Positions 8,288 to 18,100 of a stretch of DNA of 64,000 nt are shown one piece after another; the stretch's first letter is position 1; every line of letters starts with the position of its first letter. The position numbers were made by a program, and so were the translations under genes. Where the stretch lies: positions 372,001-436,000 of the forward strand of contig NZ_JASNJD010000001.1 of the NCBI RefSeq assembly GCF_030164425.1, in the 5' to 3' direction. The notes beneath the pieces were generated by a model. The model was given only the letters and a program-made list of their open reading frames with translations. It did not search any database and was not told where the DNA came from. This DNA comes from Pseudodonghicola flavimaris (lineage in GTDB: Bacteria > Pseudomonadota > Alphaproteobacteria > Rhodobacterales > Rhodobacteraceae).

Positions 8288-9481
8288 TCAGGCCGGTTGC
8301 AGCGCCGCGACGCCGGGCAGTTCCTTGCCCTCCATCCATTCGAGGAAGGCACCGCCGGCGGTGGAGATATAGGTGAAATCGGCGCCGGCGCCGGCCTGGT
8401 TCAGCGCCGCGACGGTATCGCCGCCACCGGCGACCGAGATCAGCGCCCCGGCGCGGGTCAGTGCGGCGGCCTTCTGGGCGGCGGCATTGGTGGCGGCATC
8501 GAAGGGGTCGATCTCGAAGGCTCCCATCGGGCCGTTCCAGATCAGCGTCTTGGCCTCTTCCAGCACCTTGGTGATCTCGGCCACGGTGGCCGGGCCGGCA
8601 TCGAGGATCATCGCATCGGCGGGGCAGGCGTCGGCGGCCACGGTCTCATGCGCGGCGCCGGCCTTGAACTCGCGCGCCACGACCACATCGCTGGGCAGCA
8701 GGATATGGCAGCCGGTCTCCGTTGCCTTGGCGAGGATCCGCCGCGCGGTGTCGAGCATCTCGGTCTCGCAGAGCGATTTGCCGACGTCGATTCCCTGGGC
8801 GGCGAGGAAGGTATTGGCCATGCCGCCGCCGATGATCAGGTGATCGACCTTCTCGATCAGGTTTTCCAGCAGCGCCAGCTTGGTTGAGACCTTGGCGCCG
8901 CCGACCACGGCGACCAGCGGGCGTTCGGGCTCTCCTAGCGCGGCTTCCAGCGCCTCGAGCTCGGCCTGCATCAGCCGGCCGGCGCAGGAGGGCATCAGCT
9001 GCGCCACGCCCTCGGTCGAGGCATGGGCGCGGTGGGCGGCGGAGAAGGCATCGTTGCAGAAGACATCGCCGAGCTCGGCCAGTTCGGCGGCCAGGCCCGG
9101 GCAGTTCTCTTCCTCGCCGGGATGGAACCGGGTGTTTTCCAGGATCAGCAACGCGCCGGCATCCAGCGCGGCCACGGCGGCGCGGGCGGCGGGGCCGCGA
9201 CAGTCGGCGCAGAAGGCCACCGGCAGATCGAAGGCCTGTTCCAGCGCCGGGATCAGATGCAGCAGCGACATCTCCGGTACATGCTTGCCCTTGGGACGGC
9301 CGAAATGGGCCAGAAGGATGGGTTTGCCCCCGGCTTTCAGGATATCCTGCAGCGTCGGGGTCAGCCGGCGGATCCTCGTGTCGTCGGTGACGGTGCCGTC
9401 TTCGATGGGCACGTTGATATCGACCCGGACCAGCACGCGTTTGCCGTCCAGCTCCATGTCATCCAGTGTATTCCAGCGCAT
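8288..9481 (-). CDS. pgk: Phosphoglycerate kinase
   Basis: This 397-residue enzyme transfers phosphate between 1,3-bisphosphoglycerate and ADP. It starts [23 protein letters not shown], the substrate-binding N-domain signature, with HFGRPKG (about 62-68). The C-domain has [24 protein letters not shown] and [10 protein letters not shown], which bind nucleotide and phosphate. I take the ATG at 9481; an in-frame TTG four codons upstream has no better ribosome site. It is followed on the same strand by fba with a 212-base gap and faces the cyclophilin gene divergently. Confidence 0.96.
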   Translation of the reverse strand: MRWNTLDDMELDGKRVLVRVDINVPIEDGTVTDDTRIRRLTPTLQDILKAGGKPILLAHFGRPKGKHVPEMSLLHLIPALEQAFDLPVAFCADCRGPAARAAVAALDAGALLILENTRFHPGEEENCPGLAAELAELGDVFCNDAFSAAHRAHASTEGVAQLMPSCAGRLMQAELEALEAALGEPERPLVAVVGGAKVSTKLALLENLIEKVDHLIIGGGMANTFLAAQGIDVGKSLCETEMLDTARRILAKATETGCHILLPSDVVVAREFKAGAAHETVAADACPADAMILDAGPATVAEITKVLEEAKTLIWNGPMGAFEIDPFDAATNAAAQKAAALTRAGALISVAGGGDTVAALNQAGAGADFTYISTAGGAFLEWMEGKELPGVAALQPA

Positions 9482-9613
9482 CTCACATCCCAAAATAGGT
9501 TGGTTGTAATCCCGGGTTGTTTCCCTGCATTTGACCGCTTCGTCAATGCGTCACTTGGCTTTCGCGCCCGTCGCGCTTAGGTATCGGGACAAATGCTTAT
9601 CGAGGAGCGAAAA

Positions 9614-10129
9614 ATGGCCGAAATCAAGGATCCCGAAAACACCATCCTGATGGAACTTAAGGATGGCACCGTGGTGATCGAACTCCTGCCCGACGTGGCA
9701 CCGGAGCACAGCGCGCGGATGAAGGAACTGGCGCGCGCCGGCGCCTATGACAACGTCGCCTTTCACCGGGTGATCGATGGCTTCATGGCGCAGACCGGCG
9801 ACGTGAAGAACGGCAATATGGAGAAGGACTTCAACCTGCGCATGGCCGGCACCGGCGGTTCCGACCTGCCGGATCTGCCGGCGGAATTCTCCCGCCTGCC
9901 GCATGACCGTGGCACCCTGGGCGCGGCGCGCAGCCAGAACCCGAATTCGGCGAATTCGCAGTTCTTCATCAACTTCAAGGACAACCATTTCCTGAACGGT
10001 CAGTACACCGTCTACGGCCGGGTGATTTCGGGCATGGACTTCGTCGATGCGATCCTGCGCGGCGAGCCGCCGGCGCAGCCCGACCGCATGATCAGCGTCA
10101 AGGTCGCCGCGGATGTCGCCGATGCGTAA
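9614..10129 (+). CDS. Cytosolic cyclophilin-type peptidyl-prolyl cis-trans isomerase
   Basis: This 171-residue cyclophilin catalyses cis/trans isomerisation of proline peptide bonds. It shows the catalytic block FHRVIDGFMAQTGD (about 50-63, including the active-site Arg) and NSQFFINFKDNHFLNGQYTVYGRV. It has no signal peptide, so it should act in the cytosol. The start ATG at 9614 follows a GAGGAG ribosome site at 9602-9607; a longer in-frame start at 9593 would place that site inside the gene. A second cyclophilin overlaps its end, and the two share most core motifs, indicating a tandem duplication. Confidence 0.93.
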   Translation: MAEIKDPENTILMELKDGTVVIELLPDVAPEHSARMKELARAGAYDNVAFHRVIDGFMAQTGDVKNGNMEKDFNLRMAGTGGSDLPDLPAEFSRLPHDRGTLGAARSQNPNSANSQFFINFKDNHFLNGQYTVYGRVISGMDFVDAILRGEPPAQPDRMISVKVAADVADA

Positions 10130-10679
10130 GCTGGCGCTCTCCGCCGTTCTGGCGGCGCTGGTCGCGGGACCGGCGCTGGCCACCGAGCTGACCATCGAGG
10201 TCGAGGGCGAGGGTGCCAATGGCACCATCGTCATCGACATGGCCGACGATGTCGCGCCCAACCATGTGGCCCAGATCGCCCGGCTGGCGAAAGAGGGGGC
10301 CTATGACGGCGTCGTCTTTCACCGGGTGATCGACGGCTTCATGGCGCAAACCGGCGATGTGCAGTTCGGCAAGCTGGGCGGCGATATGCGCCGTGCCGGC
10401 ATGGGCGGCTCGGAGCTGCCCGACCTGAAGGCGGAGTTCTCGGATGTGCCGTTCGAACGCGGTGTCGTCGGCATGGCGCGGGCGCAGAACCCCGACAGCG
10501 CCAATTCGCAGTTCTTCATCATGTTCGCCCCGGGCCCCTTCCTGAATGGCCAGTACACGGTGGTTGGCCATGTGGTGAAAGGCATGGACGTGGTCGACAA
10601 GATCAAGCGCGGCAAGGGCCAGAACGGCGCCGTGATCGGTCAGCCCGACGTGATGAAGAAAGTCACGGTGAGCGAATGA
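10122..10679 (+). CDS. Exported cyclophilin-type peptidyl-prolyl cis-trans isomerase
   Basis: This 185-residue protein has a signal peptide (MRKLALSAVLAALVAGPALA, cleavage near residue 20) and a cyclophilin domain with FHRVIDGFMAQTGD and NSQFFIMFAPGPFLNGQYTVVGHV. It should fold proteins in the periplasm. It is the exported partner of the upstream cytosolic copy, which it overlaps by 8 bases. An ATG three codons earlier (10113) is also possible and would only lengthen the signal peptide. Its stop overlaps the next gene's start (ATGA), so the three genes form one transcription unit. Confidence 0.92.
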   Translation: MRKLALSAVLAALVAGPALATELTIEVEGEGANGTIVIDMADDVAPNHVAQIARLAKEGAYDGVVFHRVIDGFMAQTGDVQFGKLGGDMRRAGMGGSELPDLKAEFSDVPFERGVVGMARAQNPDSANSQFFIMFAPGPFLNGQYTVVGHVVKGMDVVDKIKRGKGQNGAVIGQPDVMKKVTVSE

Positions 10680-11425
10680 ACCCCGCCGGGGCCACCGGTT
10701 ATGCGCCGCTCGACGTGCTCAAGCCGGTGGCCCCGGACATCAGTGACGATATCTGGCTGATCGACGGCCCGGCGATCAGCTTCTACCATCTGCCGTTCCC
10801 GACCCGGTCGACGGTGATCCGGCTGGCAGATGGCGGGCTCTGGGTGCATTCGCCGATCCGGCTGACCGATCCGCTGCGCGCGGCGATCGAGGCGCTGGGG
10901 CCGGTCCGGCATCTGGTGGCGCCCAACTGGATTCACTATGCCTTTGTCGCAGAATGGCAGGCGGCCTTTCCGCAGGCGGAAAGCTGGGCCGCGCCGGGGG
11001 TGACGGAGCGCGCCCGGTCGCGTGGCATGTCCCTGCGGTTCGATCATCTGCTGGGGGATGAGGCGCCGGAGGCCTGGGCCGGGCAGATCGACCAGCTGGT
11101 GGTCAAGGGCAGCCGCGTGCACCGCGAGGCGGTGTTTTTCCACCGCGCCAGCCGCAGCCTGATCCTGACCGACCTGATCGAGAACTTCGAGACCCGCAAG
11201 CTGCCCTGGTGGATGCGCCCGCTGGTCCGGCTGGCCGGGATCAGCGCACCGCACGGGCATATGCCGCCGGATATGCGCGCCACCTTCGACAAGGCGGCCC
11301 TGGGCGGCTCGATCCGGACAATGCTGGACTGGGGGCCGGAGCGGCTGATCCTGGCCCATGGCGCCTGGTATCGCGACAATGCCGCGGCAGAGCTGCGCCG
11401 CGCCTTCCGGTCGGCGCTGCGCTGA
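10676..11425 (+). CDS. DUF4336 protein, metallo-beta-lactamase-like
   Basis: This 249-residue protein of unknown function belongs to the DUF4336 group, judged from the pattern IWLIDGPAISFYHLPFPTRSTVIRL, then HLVAPNWIHYAFVAEWQAAFP and LILTDLIENFE. The layout recalls the metallo-beta-lactamase fold, but the usual HxHxDH metal motif is absent, so hydrolase activity cannot be assumed. It overlaps the exported cyclophilin by four bases and ends 43 bases before a terminator hairpin that serves the convergent bactofilin gene. Confidence 0.75.
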   Translation: MNPAGATGYAPLDVLKPVAPDISDDIWLIDGPAISFYHLPFPTRSTVIRLADGGLWVHSPIRLTDPLRAAIEALGPVRHLVAPNWIHYAFVAEWQAAFPQAESWAAPGVTERARSRGMSLRFDHLLGDEAPEAWAGQIDQLVVKGSRVHREAVFFHRASRSLILTDLIENFETRKLPWWMRPLVRLAGISAPHGHMPPDMRATFDKAALGGSIRTMLDWGPERLILAHGAWYRDNAAAELRRAFRSALR

Positions 11426-11468
11426 TCTGGCGCGGCCCGCGTTCCGATCTTTCCGACCCGCAAAGAAA

Positions 11469-11490
11469 AAGCGCCCCGGGCGGGGCGCTT
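11469..11490 (-). terminator. Terminator after the bactofilin gene
   Basis: AAGCGCCCC at 11469-11477 pairs with GGGGCGCTT at 11482-11490. On the minus strand the stem runs into TTTTTCTTTG, a good U-tract, placing it at the 3' end of the bactofilin / M23 operon. Confidence 0.85.
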
Positions 11491-11545
11491 CGACAGCTTG
11501 GGACAATCACGGGGCTCAGCCGTCCCGGGATCAGATGTCCCTAGA

Positions 11546-12043
11546 TCAGGCGTCGGTAGCCGGTGCCGCCGGCTTCGGCGCGGGTTTTGCCCCGGCGCTG
11601 AGCGGATCGTCCTGGCGCTGCACGGAGCCTTCGAAATGGGCGCCGCTCTCGATCGCGATGGTCTTGTGGATGATGTCGCCTTCCACCCGGGCGGTGGAGG
11701 TCAGCCGGACCTTAAGCCCGCGCACCCGACCGACGATCCGGCCGTTGATCACCACGTCATCGGCGGAGACTTCGCCCTTGATGGTGGCGGTTTCGCCGAC
11801 GGTCAGCAGGTGGGCGCGGATGTCGCCCTCGACGGTGCCCTCCACCTGGATATCGCCGGTGGTCTTCAGGTTGCCGCTGACATGCAGGTCCGAGGACAGC
11901 ACCGATGCCGGCGGTTTCGCCTTCGGTGCGGTGGATTTGAAGTCGCTCGGAGCCGGAGCGGCCGGAGCGGTCGTCTGAGCCGAGGAGCTCGACGTCTCGG
12001 ACGATTTGGAGCCGGGTTCGTTGATTTTGCTCTTAGAAAACAT
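11546..12043 (-). CDS. Bactofilin (polymer-forming cytoskeletal protein)
   Basis: This 165-residue protein has a disordered, Ser/Ala/Pro-rich N-terminus (1-45), a central right-handed beta-helix (about 48-140) and a Pro/Ala-rich tail. The core reads LHVSGNLKTTGDIQVEGTVEGDI and then GEVSADDVVINGRIVG, with the regular hydrophobic and Gly spacing of bactofilins. Bactofilins self-assemble into filaments without nucleotide and position cell-wall enzymes. The M23 peptidase gene directly upstream overlaps it by 11 bases. That pairing is known from Helicobacter (CcmA with Csd1) and other bacteria and suggests a joint role in cell shape. Confidence 0.9.
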   Translation of the reverse strand: MFSKSKINEPGSKSSETSSSSAQTTAPAAPAPSDFKSTAPKAKPPASVLSSDLHVSGNLKTTGDIQVEGTVEGDIRAHLLTVGETATIKGEVSADDVVINGRIVGRVRGLKVRLTSTARVEGDIIHKTIAIESGAHFEGSVQRQDDPLSAGAKPAPKPAAPATDA

Positions 12044-13358
12044 TTCTCGCAGCCTTGATGTATGTCATGGGATTCACCGGCCTTCCGTTCACCCGGACTT
12101 CGTAATGCAGATGGGTGCCGGTGGACCGTCCGGAGTTACCCATATCAGCAATGTAGTCCCCGCGCGAGACCCTTTGGCCGACCTTCACATGCATGCGGGA
12201 GGTATGGGCGTAACGGGTCTCGATCCCGAAGGCATGTTGAATTGTCACCACCCGCCCGTAACCGGACATCCAGCCGGCCCGGGTGACGACACCATCCGCG
12301 GTGGCGTAGATCTTGGTGCCGTAGGGGCCGGCGAAATCGGCGCCGTTATGCATGCGCCGGCCGCCGGTCTTGGGATCGCGGCGATAGCCGAAGGGGCTGG
12401 TGAAACGGACGGAGGCATGGACCGGCTTGGCGAAGGGCGCCTTTTGCGCCGCCAGCCGGTAGAGGTTCAGCTGATCCATCTGGAACAGGATCTTGCTGGC
12501 GCGCAACTCGTCGGCGGAGGGTTCCGCCCCACGGGTGGAAAAGGTGATCGGGGTCAGCGGACCGCCCTGACCGTCATAGCCGCGGCGGACCTGCTCCAGA
12601 ATGCGGTCGGGCGCCATGCCGGCCTGGCGGAACATCTTGTCCAGCGGCTCGACCGAGATCGCCATCGCCTCTTCCAGCTGGCGGAAAATCTGATCGTTGC
12701 GCTCGCGCATCAGGTCGAGCTCGAGCTCGAGAGAGTCGCGGTCCTCCAGCGCGGCATGGGCGTCGGCGCGGATCTGGTCGCGCTCACGGGCCACGTCGCT
12801 GAGCGCGGCGGTCATGAAATCCATCTGCGCCGCGGCCATCGGGGCGGAGGTCAGCGTCGACTGGCTGCTGCTCTCGGCCTTCAGCGCGGCCAGTGCCTTG
12901 CGTGCGGTTTCGCGGTCGCGCATGGTCTGGCGCAGGGTGGTCTGGATCACCTCGATCCCGGTCTCCAGCTCGCTCCGGCGGGTTTCCGAGGCCAGAAGCT
13001 CCGACTGCATCGCCGAAATCTGCCGCAGCGCGCTGTTGAACCGGGCCTGGGCGGCCAGCGCCTCTTCGGCGCGGGCGTCGCGTTCGGCGGAAAGCTGGTT
13101 CAGCCGGGTCTGGTACAGCCGCTGGTCGCGTTTGGCCTGATCGCGGAAGTTCCCGGAGCCGATGCTGTCCATCATCAGGATGGCGCTGGCGATGATCGCC
13201 CAGGCGACGATGACGCTGGCACCACCGAGCGCGATCAGCTGGGTGCCCGGTCGCAGCCGGATGAACCGGGTGTCGCTGTCGGATTTCAGAAAGACACGGC
13301 GTTCGGGGAACATCCGTGCCAGCAGTGAATGCACTTTGATTGCGAGTCTTGTGCGCAA
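12033..13358 (-). CDS. Membrane-anchored M23 (LytM) peptidoglycan endopeptidase
   Basis: This 441-residue protein has a membrane segment at about 42-64, a long periplasmic coiled coil (about 75-235, rich in Arg, Glu and Ala) and a C-terminal LytM zinc-peptidase domain (about 330-430) with HNGADFAGPYG and THLHYEV. It likely cuts peptide cross-links in peptidoglycan. The best start is a TTG at 13358: AAGGA lies about 8 bases before it and the chain then begins MRTRLAIKVHSLLARMFPERR, as in relatives. An ATG 23 codons upstream adds non-conserved sequence. It is in one operon with the bactofilin. Confidence 0.9.
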   Translation of the reverse strand: MRTRLAIKVHSLLARMFPERRVFLKSDSDTRFIRLRPGTQLIALGGASVIVAWAIIASAILMMDSIGSGNFRDQAKRDQRLYQTRLNQLSAERDARAEEALAAQARFNSALRQISAMQSELLASETRRSELETGIEVIQTTLRQTMRDRETARKALAALKAESSSQSTLTSAPMAAAQMDFMTAALSDVARERDQIRADAHAALEDRDSLELELDLMRERNDQIFRQLEEAMAISVEPLDKMFRQAGMAPDRILEQVRRGYDGQGGPLTPITFSTRGAEPSADELRASKILFQMDQLNLYRLAAQKAPFAKPVHASVRFTSPFGYRRDPKTGGRRMHNGADFAGPYGTKIYATADGVVTRAGWMSGYGRVVTIQHAFGIETRYAHTSRMHVKVGQRVSRGDYIADMGNSGRSTGTHLHYEVRVNGRPVNPMTYIKAARNVF

Positions 13359-13586
13359 ACCGTCGTCCTTGTCCCATCCCCGGGGCGCAGTGCCCGGCAA
13401 CCGCCCCAGAGGGGCGGTCGATCCCATGGCCCGAGTGCATAGCCGCCGCCTGTGGATTGGGCAAGTTTGTTGACGTGACTGAGCCGGAACCGGGGCGGGA
13501 TATGGCCGAATGGGCGAAAATCCGCCGACTTCAAGGGCTTGGCGTTCACCCGGCGTTTACCTCCGGTGGCGCGCCCGGGCAGAGGC

Positions 13587-14432
13587 TCAGCCCGCGGGGC
13601 TGGCCTTGGGCGGGATCTGATCGGCCAGCGGCCAGTAGAAATCCGGCGGCAGCCCGGCCTCGGCGCGCTTTTCCTCGTTGAACGGCGGCTTCAGCGCGCC
13701 GTGGAAATATTTGCGCACCAAAGCGTGAAACACCTCCTTGGGGTCGGCGTTTTCCCGGCCGCAGAGGAAATGGAACCACTTCGAACCATAGGCGACATGG
13801 CCGACTTCCTCGGCATAGATGGTTTCCAGTGCCTTCACCGCCTGGTCGTTTTGCGCTTTGCGGAAAATGCCGATCATGCCGGGGGTGACATCGAGGCCGC
13901 GCGCCTCCAGCACCATCGGCACCACGGCAAGCCGGCCCATCAGATCCTCTGCGGTATCCTCGGCAGCCCGCCACATGCCGGCATGGGCGGGCAGGGCGCC
14001 GTAATGGCTGCCGAGGCTTTCGAGACAATCGCAGACCAGGTTGAAATGCTTGCTCTCCTCATCGGCCGATTTCACCCAGTCGTCATAGAACCCCGGTGGC
14101 ATCGGCACATGGCCGAAGCGGGCGATGATGTCCCAGTGCAGATCGACGGCGTTCAGCTCGATATGCGCGACCGCGTGCAGCAGCGCGATCCGTCCGGCCG
14201 GAGATCCGGGCTTGCGCTTGGGCACGTCGCGTGGCGACAGCAGCTCGGGCGCGTTGGGGCGCGCCGGATGCAGCGGCGGCGTGGCGGTGCCCACGGCCAT
14301 CGGGGTGGCTCCCTCTGCGCGGGAGGCGAACCAGGCTGCGGCATGGGCGCGCGACAGGGCGGTCTTTTCGCGGCCGTCGGCGGTGCGCAGCACCTCCTCG
14401 GCACGCTGGGCGAGGGTCAGGGGGGCGGACAT
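13587..14432 (-). CDS. DUF455 family ferritin-like protein
   Basis: This 281-residue protein is mostly helical and carries spaced Glu/His residues of a ferritin-like di-iron fold: HAVAHIELNAVDLHWD, then KSADEESKHFNLVCDCLE and later AEEVGHVAYGSKWFHFLC. These resemble the E and ExxH pairs that bind iron. The biological role of DUF455 proteins is not established. I chose the ATG at 14432 (MSAPLTLAQRAEEVL); an earlier in-frame ATG adds only Pro/Arg-rich sequence. It lies downstream of bcp on the same strand, so a link to oxidative stress is possible but only inferred. Confidence 0.82.
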   Translation of the reverse strand: MSAPLTLAQRAEEVLRTADGREKTALSRAHAAAWFASRAEGATPMAVGTATPPLHPARPNAPELLSPRDVPKRKPGSPAGRIALLHAVAHIELNAVDLHWDIIARFGHVPMPPGFYDDWVKSADEESKHFNLVCDCLESLGSHYGALPAHAGMWRAAEDTAEDLMGRLAVVPMVLEARGLDVTPGMIGIFRKAQNDQAVKALETIYAEEVGHVAYGSKWFHFLCGRENADPKEVFHALVRKYFHGALKPPFNEEKRAEAGLPPDFYWPLADQIPPKASPAG

Positions 14433-14534
14433 CGGGGATACTCTGATCGGAAGACGCGGGTCGGAAGGGCGCTGGTCGGGAGGAGTGGGCGGCGCCGCGG
14501 GCGCCACCCCTGAGAGGCGGGGGGAACCCGGGGC

Positions 14535-15014
14535 TCAGCCGGCCAGTTCTTTGACGGTGTCCAGCACCGCCTCGACATGGCCGGGGACCTTCACCTTGCG
14601 CCACAGGCCGGCGATCTTGCCTTCGGTGTCGATCACGAAGGTCGAGCGTTCGATCCCCATGGACTTGCGGCCGTACATGTTCTTTTCGACCCAGACGCCA
14701 TAGGCCTCGCAGACCTTGCCGTCCTCATCCGACAGCAGCGGCACGGTCAGACCGTGCTTGGCGACGAATTTGTCGTGCTTGGCAACGGTGTCGCGGGAGA
14801 TGCCGAAGACCTGGGCGCCGGCATCGGCGAAGGCTTGCAATTGCTCGGAAAAGCCGATGGATTCCTTGGTGCAGCCCGGGGTATCATCGCGCGGGTAGAA
14901 ATAGAGCACGACGAGACTGCCGCGCAGGCCCGACAGGCTCACTTCGCCGCCGCCATCGCGGGGCAGGGTGAAATCGGGGGCGGTGTCGGACAGAACGGGC
15001 GATTGATCGGGCAT
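14535..15014 (-). CDS. bcp: Thiol peroxidase, Bcp/PrxQ-type peroxiredoxin
   Basis: This 159-residue peroxiredoxin reduces hydrogen peroxide and organic peroxides. The peroxidatic cysteine sits in YFYPRDDTPGCTKESIGF. The resolving cysteine that many PrxQ proteins carry five residues later is missing here (Ile or Gly instead). Another cysteine occurs further on in KVCEAYGVW, so the enzyme may work as a 1-Cys type or use an atypical partner. The ATG at 15014 gives MPDQSPVLSDTAPDFTLP, the usual N-terminus. It is divergent from the large AsmA-like gene with about 100 bases between. Confidence 0.93.
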   Translation of the reverse strand: MPDQSPVLSDTAPDFTLPRDGGGEVSLSGLRGSLVVLYFYPRDDTPGCTKESIGFSEQLQAFADAGAQVFGISRDTVAKHDKFVAKHGLTVPLLSDEDGKVCEAYGVWVEKNMYGRKSMGIERSTFVIDTEGKIAGLWRKVKVPGHVEAVLDTVKELAG

Positions 15015-15115
15015 CGGGCATCTCCGCTGAAACATGACTGAACTGATGGGTTCCATAATAGGCCGCCGCAGGCAACCGGAAACCCCGGACCCCGTGGCAC
15101 GGACGGGGCGGTGCG

Positions 15116-18100
15116 GTGACGCGGCCTGATCCGGTGCGACCGGACCGGGAGACCGGGGAGCCGTCGCGGCGCCGGCTGCATCACGTGCGCCGGGCCGGGG
15201 TCTGGACCCTGCGCGGTACGCTGGTCGCGGTGATCTTCGGCGGGCTGGCGATCTATCTGATCGTCGGCACCAGCCTGCACCCGCCGCATTGGATGCGTGA
15301 CCGGGTCGAGGCGCGGATCGAACGCAGCCTGAATGGTCTGCAGATCAGCTTCGGCGATATCGAGATGGTGATCCGCAAGGGCTGGCGGCCGCGACTGCGG
15401 CTGCGCGATGTGGTGCTGTCGGATCCTGACGGCCAGGTGGTGGCGCAGTTGTCCAATGCCGAGGCGAGCCTGGCGCTCAGGCCGCTTCTGCGCGGGCAGG
15501 TGCAGCCCAAGCGGATCGCGCTGAGCGGATTGCGCGGCGTGCTCCGGCGCGACAAGGACGGCGCGCTGAGCCTGATGCTGGCCGGTGAAAGCGCCAGAAC
15601 CCGCACCGCCCAAAGCCTGTCGGAACTGATCGCGGGCTGGACCGGGACGCTGGCCAATCCGCAGCTGGCGGCGCTGGTCTCGGTCGATATCGACGCGGTC
15701 ACCCTGCGCTATGAGGACGGGCGCAGCGGCAAGGTCTGGACCCTGGACGACGGCCAGCTGCGGCTGGACCGGACCGGGGAGGAACTGCGCATCGCCTCCA
15801 GCATCGCGGTGCTGAGCGGGCGCGATTACGCCAGCACGATGGAGGCGAACTATACCACCCGGATCGGTGCCAAGAGCGCCGATTTCGGTGTTTCGGTCCG
15901 CGACGTCGCCGCCACCGATATCGCGTCTCAGATCGTGGCGCTGGCCTGGCTCGATGTGCTGCAGGCGCCGATCTCCGGGGCGTTGCGCGGCAGTGTCGAC
16001 GACACCGGCGTGCTCGGCCCGCTGTCGGCGACGCTGCAGATCGGTCCGGGTGCGTTGCAGCCGAACCAGGCGACCCGGCCGATCCGGTTCTCGGATGCGC
16101 GCAGCTATTTCACCTATCGTCCGGATACGCAGGAACTGATCTTCGACGAATTGTCGGTGGACAGCGCCTGGGGCAGGTCCTCCGGCGAGGGGCGGGCGCA
16201 GCTCGACGGTATCGATCAGGGCCGGCTGACCGGGCTGGTCGGGCAGTTCACCGTCAACCGCATGGAGATCAACCCCGCCGGGCTGTATCCGACGCCGCTG
16301 CGGCTGGACAGCGCGCTGATGGATTTCCGGTTGGAGCTGAACCCGTTCCGGGTCACGCTCGGGCAGATGTATGTCTCCGACGGGCAGAGCGGCGTGCATC
16401 TCTCCGGGCAGCTGGAGGCTGGCGGCAGCGGTTGGCGGCTGGCCGTCGATGGCGCCGTCGACAAGATGAGCCCGGAGCGGCTCTTGGCGCTCTGGCCGGC
16501 GACGGTGGCGCCGAAGCCGCGCGCCTGGGTCGAGGAGAATATCCTGGCCGGGGATATGTCCGACATCGACCTGGCGCTGCGGCTGACGGAGGGCGAGGCG
16601 CCCGAGATCTACGGCGATTTCGAATTCACCGGCGGCAAGGTGCGCTACAACCGCTTTCTGCCGCTGGCCGAGGATGTCACCGGGCAGGTCACGCTGGAGC
16701 GTAACCGGTTTGTCGTCAGCGCCGACAGCGGCCGGATCACGCCGGAGCAGGGCGGACCGATGGAGATCGCCGGAACCTCCTTCATCATTCCCGATATCGG
16801 GGTGCGGCCCGATACGCCGGCGGTGCTGAACCTGCGCAGCCAGGGCACCATCACGTCGGTGATGTCGGTGCTGGCCGGGCCGCCGATCCGCGCCTTGCGC
16901 GACACCACGCTGCCGGTCGACATGGCACAGGGCAGCGCCGCGGTCGAGGGGCGGCTGGCGTTTCCGATGAAGAAGGACGCGCAATACGAGGAGATGCGCT
17001 TTTTCGCCCGCGGCCTGTTGCAGGAGGTCAGCAGCGACGTGCTGGTGCCGGGGCAGCATGTCTCGGCCACCGCGCTGTGGCTGGAGACCGACCAGGACCA
17101 TGTGCAGCTTTCCGGCACCGCCCATATCGGCGATCTGCCGGTGGTGCTGCGCTGGCAGCAGGCGCTGGGGCCGGGGGCGGCGAAGACCAGCCGGGTGGAG
17201 GGGCAGGTGGAGCTGTCGCAGAAGCTGCTCGACACCTTCGGGATCGGACTGCCCAAGGGTAGCGTCAGCGGTCAGGGCACCGGCCGCTTCGGGCTCGATC
17301 TGGGCGGTGGGGCGCTGCCGCATCTGACGCTGCGCTCCGATCTGCGCGGCGTCGGTCTGGCGATCCCGCCGCTGGGCTGGAGCAAGCCCGCCGCCGCCAG
17401 CGGGGCGTTCACGCTGGAGGGCGAGCTGGGCGAGCGGCCCAGGGTCGACCGCATGACCCTGCAGGCGGCCGGACTTGAGGCCACAGGCAGCCTGACCACC
17501 CGCGCCGACGGTACGCTGGACCGGGCCCGGTTCCCCACCGTCACGCTCGGCAACTGGCTGAGCGGCGCGGTCGATCTGGTCGGCCGTGGCAAGGCGGCCC
17601 CCGATATCAACGTGCTGTCGGGGCGGCTGGACCTGCAGGGGGCGCAATTCGGCAGCAGTGGCGGCGCGACGGGCGGCAGCAGCGCGCTGAACGTGGCGCT
17701 GGATCGGCTGCAGATCAGCGACGGGCTGGCGCTGACCGATTTTCGCGGCGCCTTCACCACCACCGGCGGGCTGCAGGGCAATTTCACCGGTCGGCTCAAC
17801 GGCCAGACCGCGGTGTCCGGCAGCCTGCAGCCGAAGGGCGCGCGCAGCGTCATTACCGTCACCTCTGAGGACGGCGGCGGTGTGTTCCGCTCCGCCGGGG
17901 TTCTCGATCAGGCGCATGGCGGTGCCTTTTCGCTGGTGCTGACCCCGGTGGGTGAGGCGGAAGGGTATTACGACGGGCACCTGAAGGTCACCGGCACCCG
18001 GGTGAAGGACGCCCCCGCCATCGCCGCGCTGCTGAATGCGGTGAGCGTGGTGGGGCTGCTGGACGAGATGTCGGGGCAGGGTATCCAGTTCTCCGAGGTG

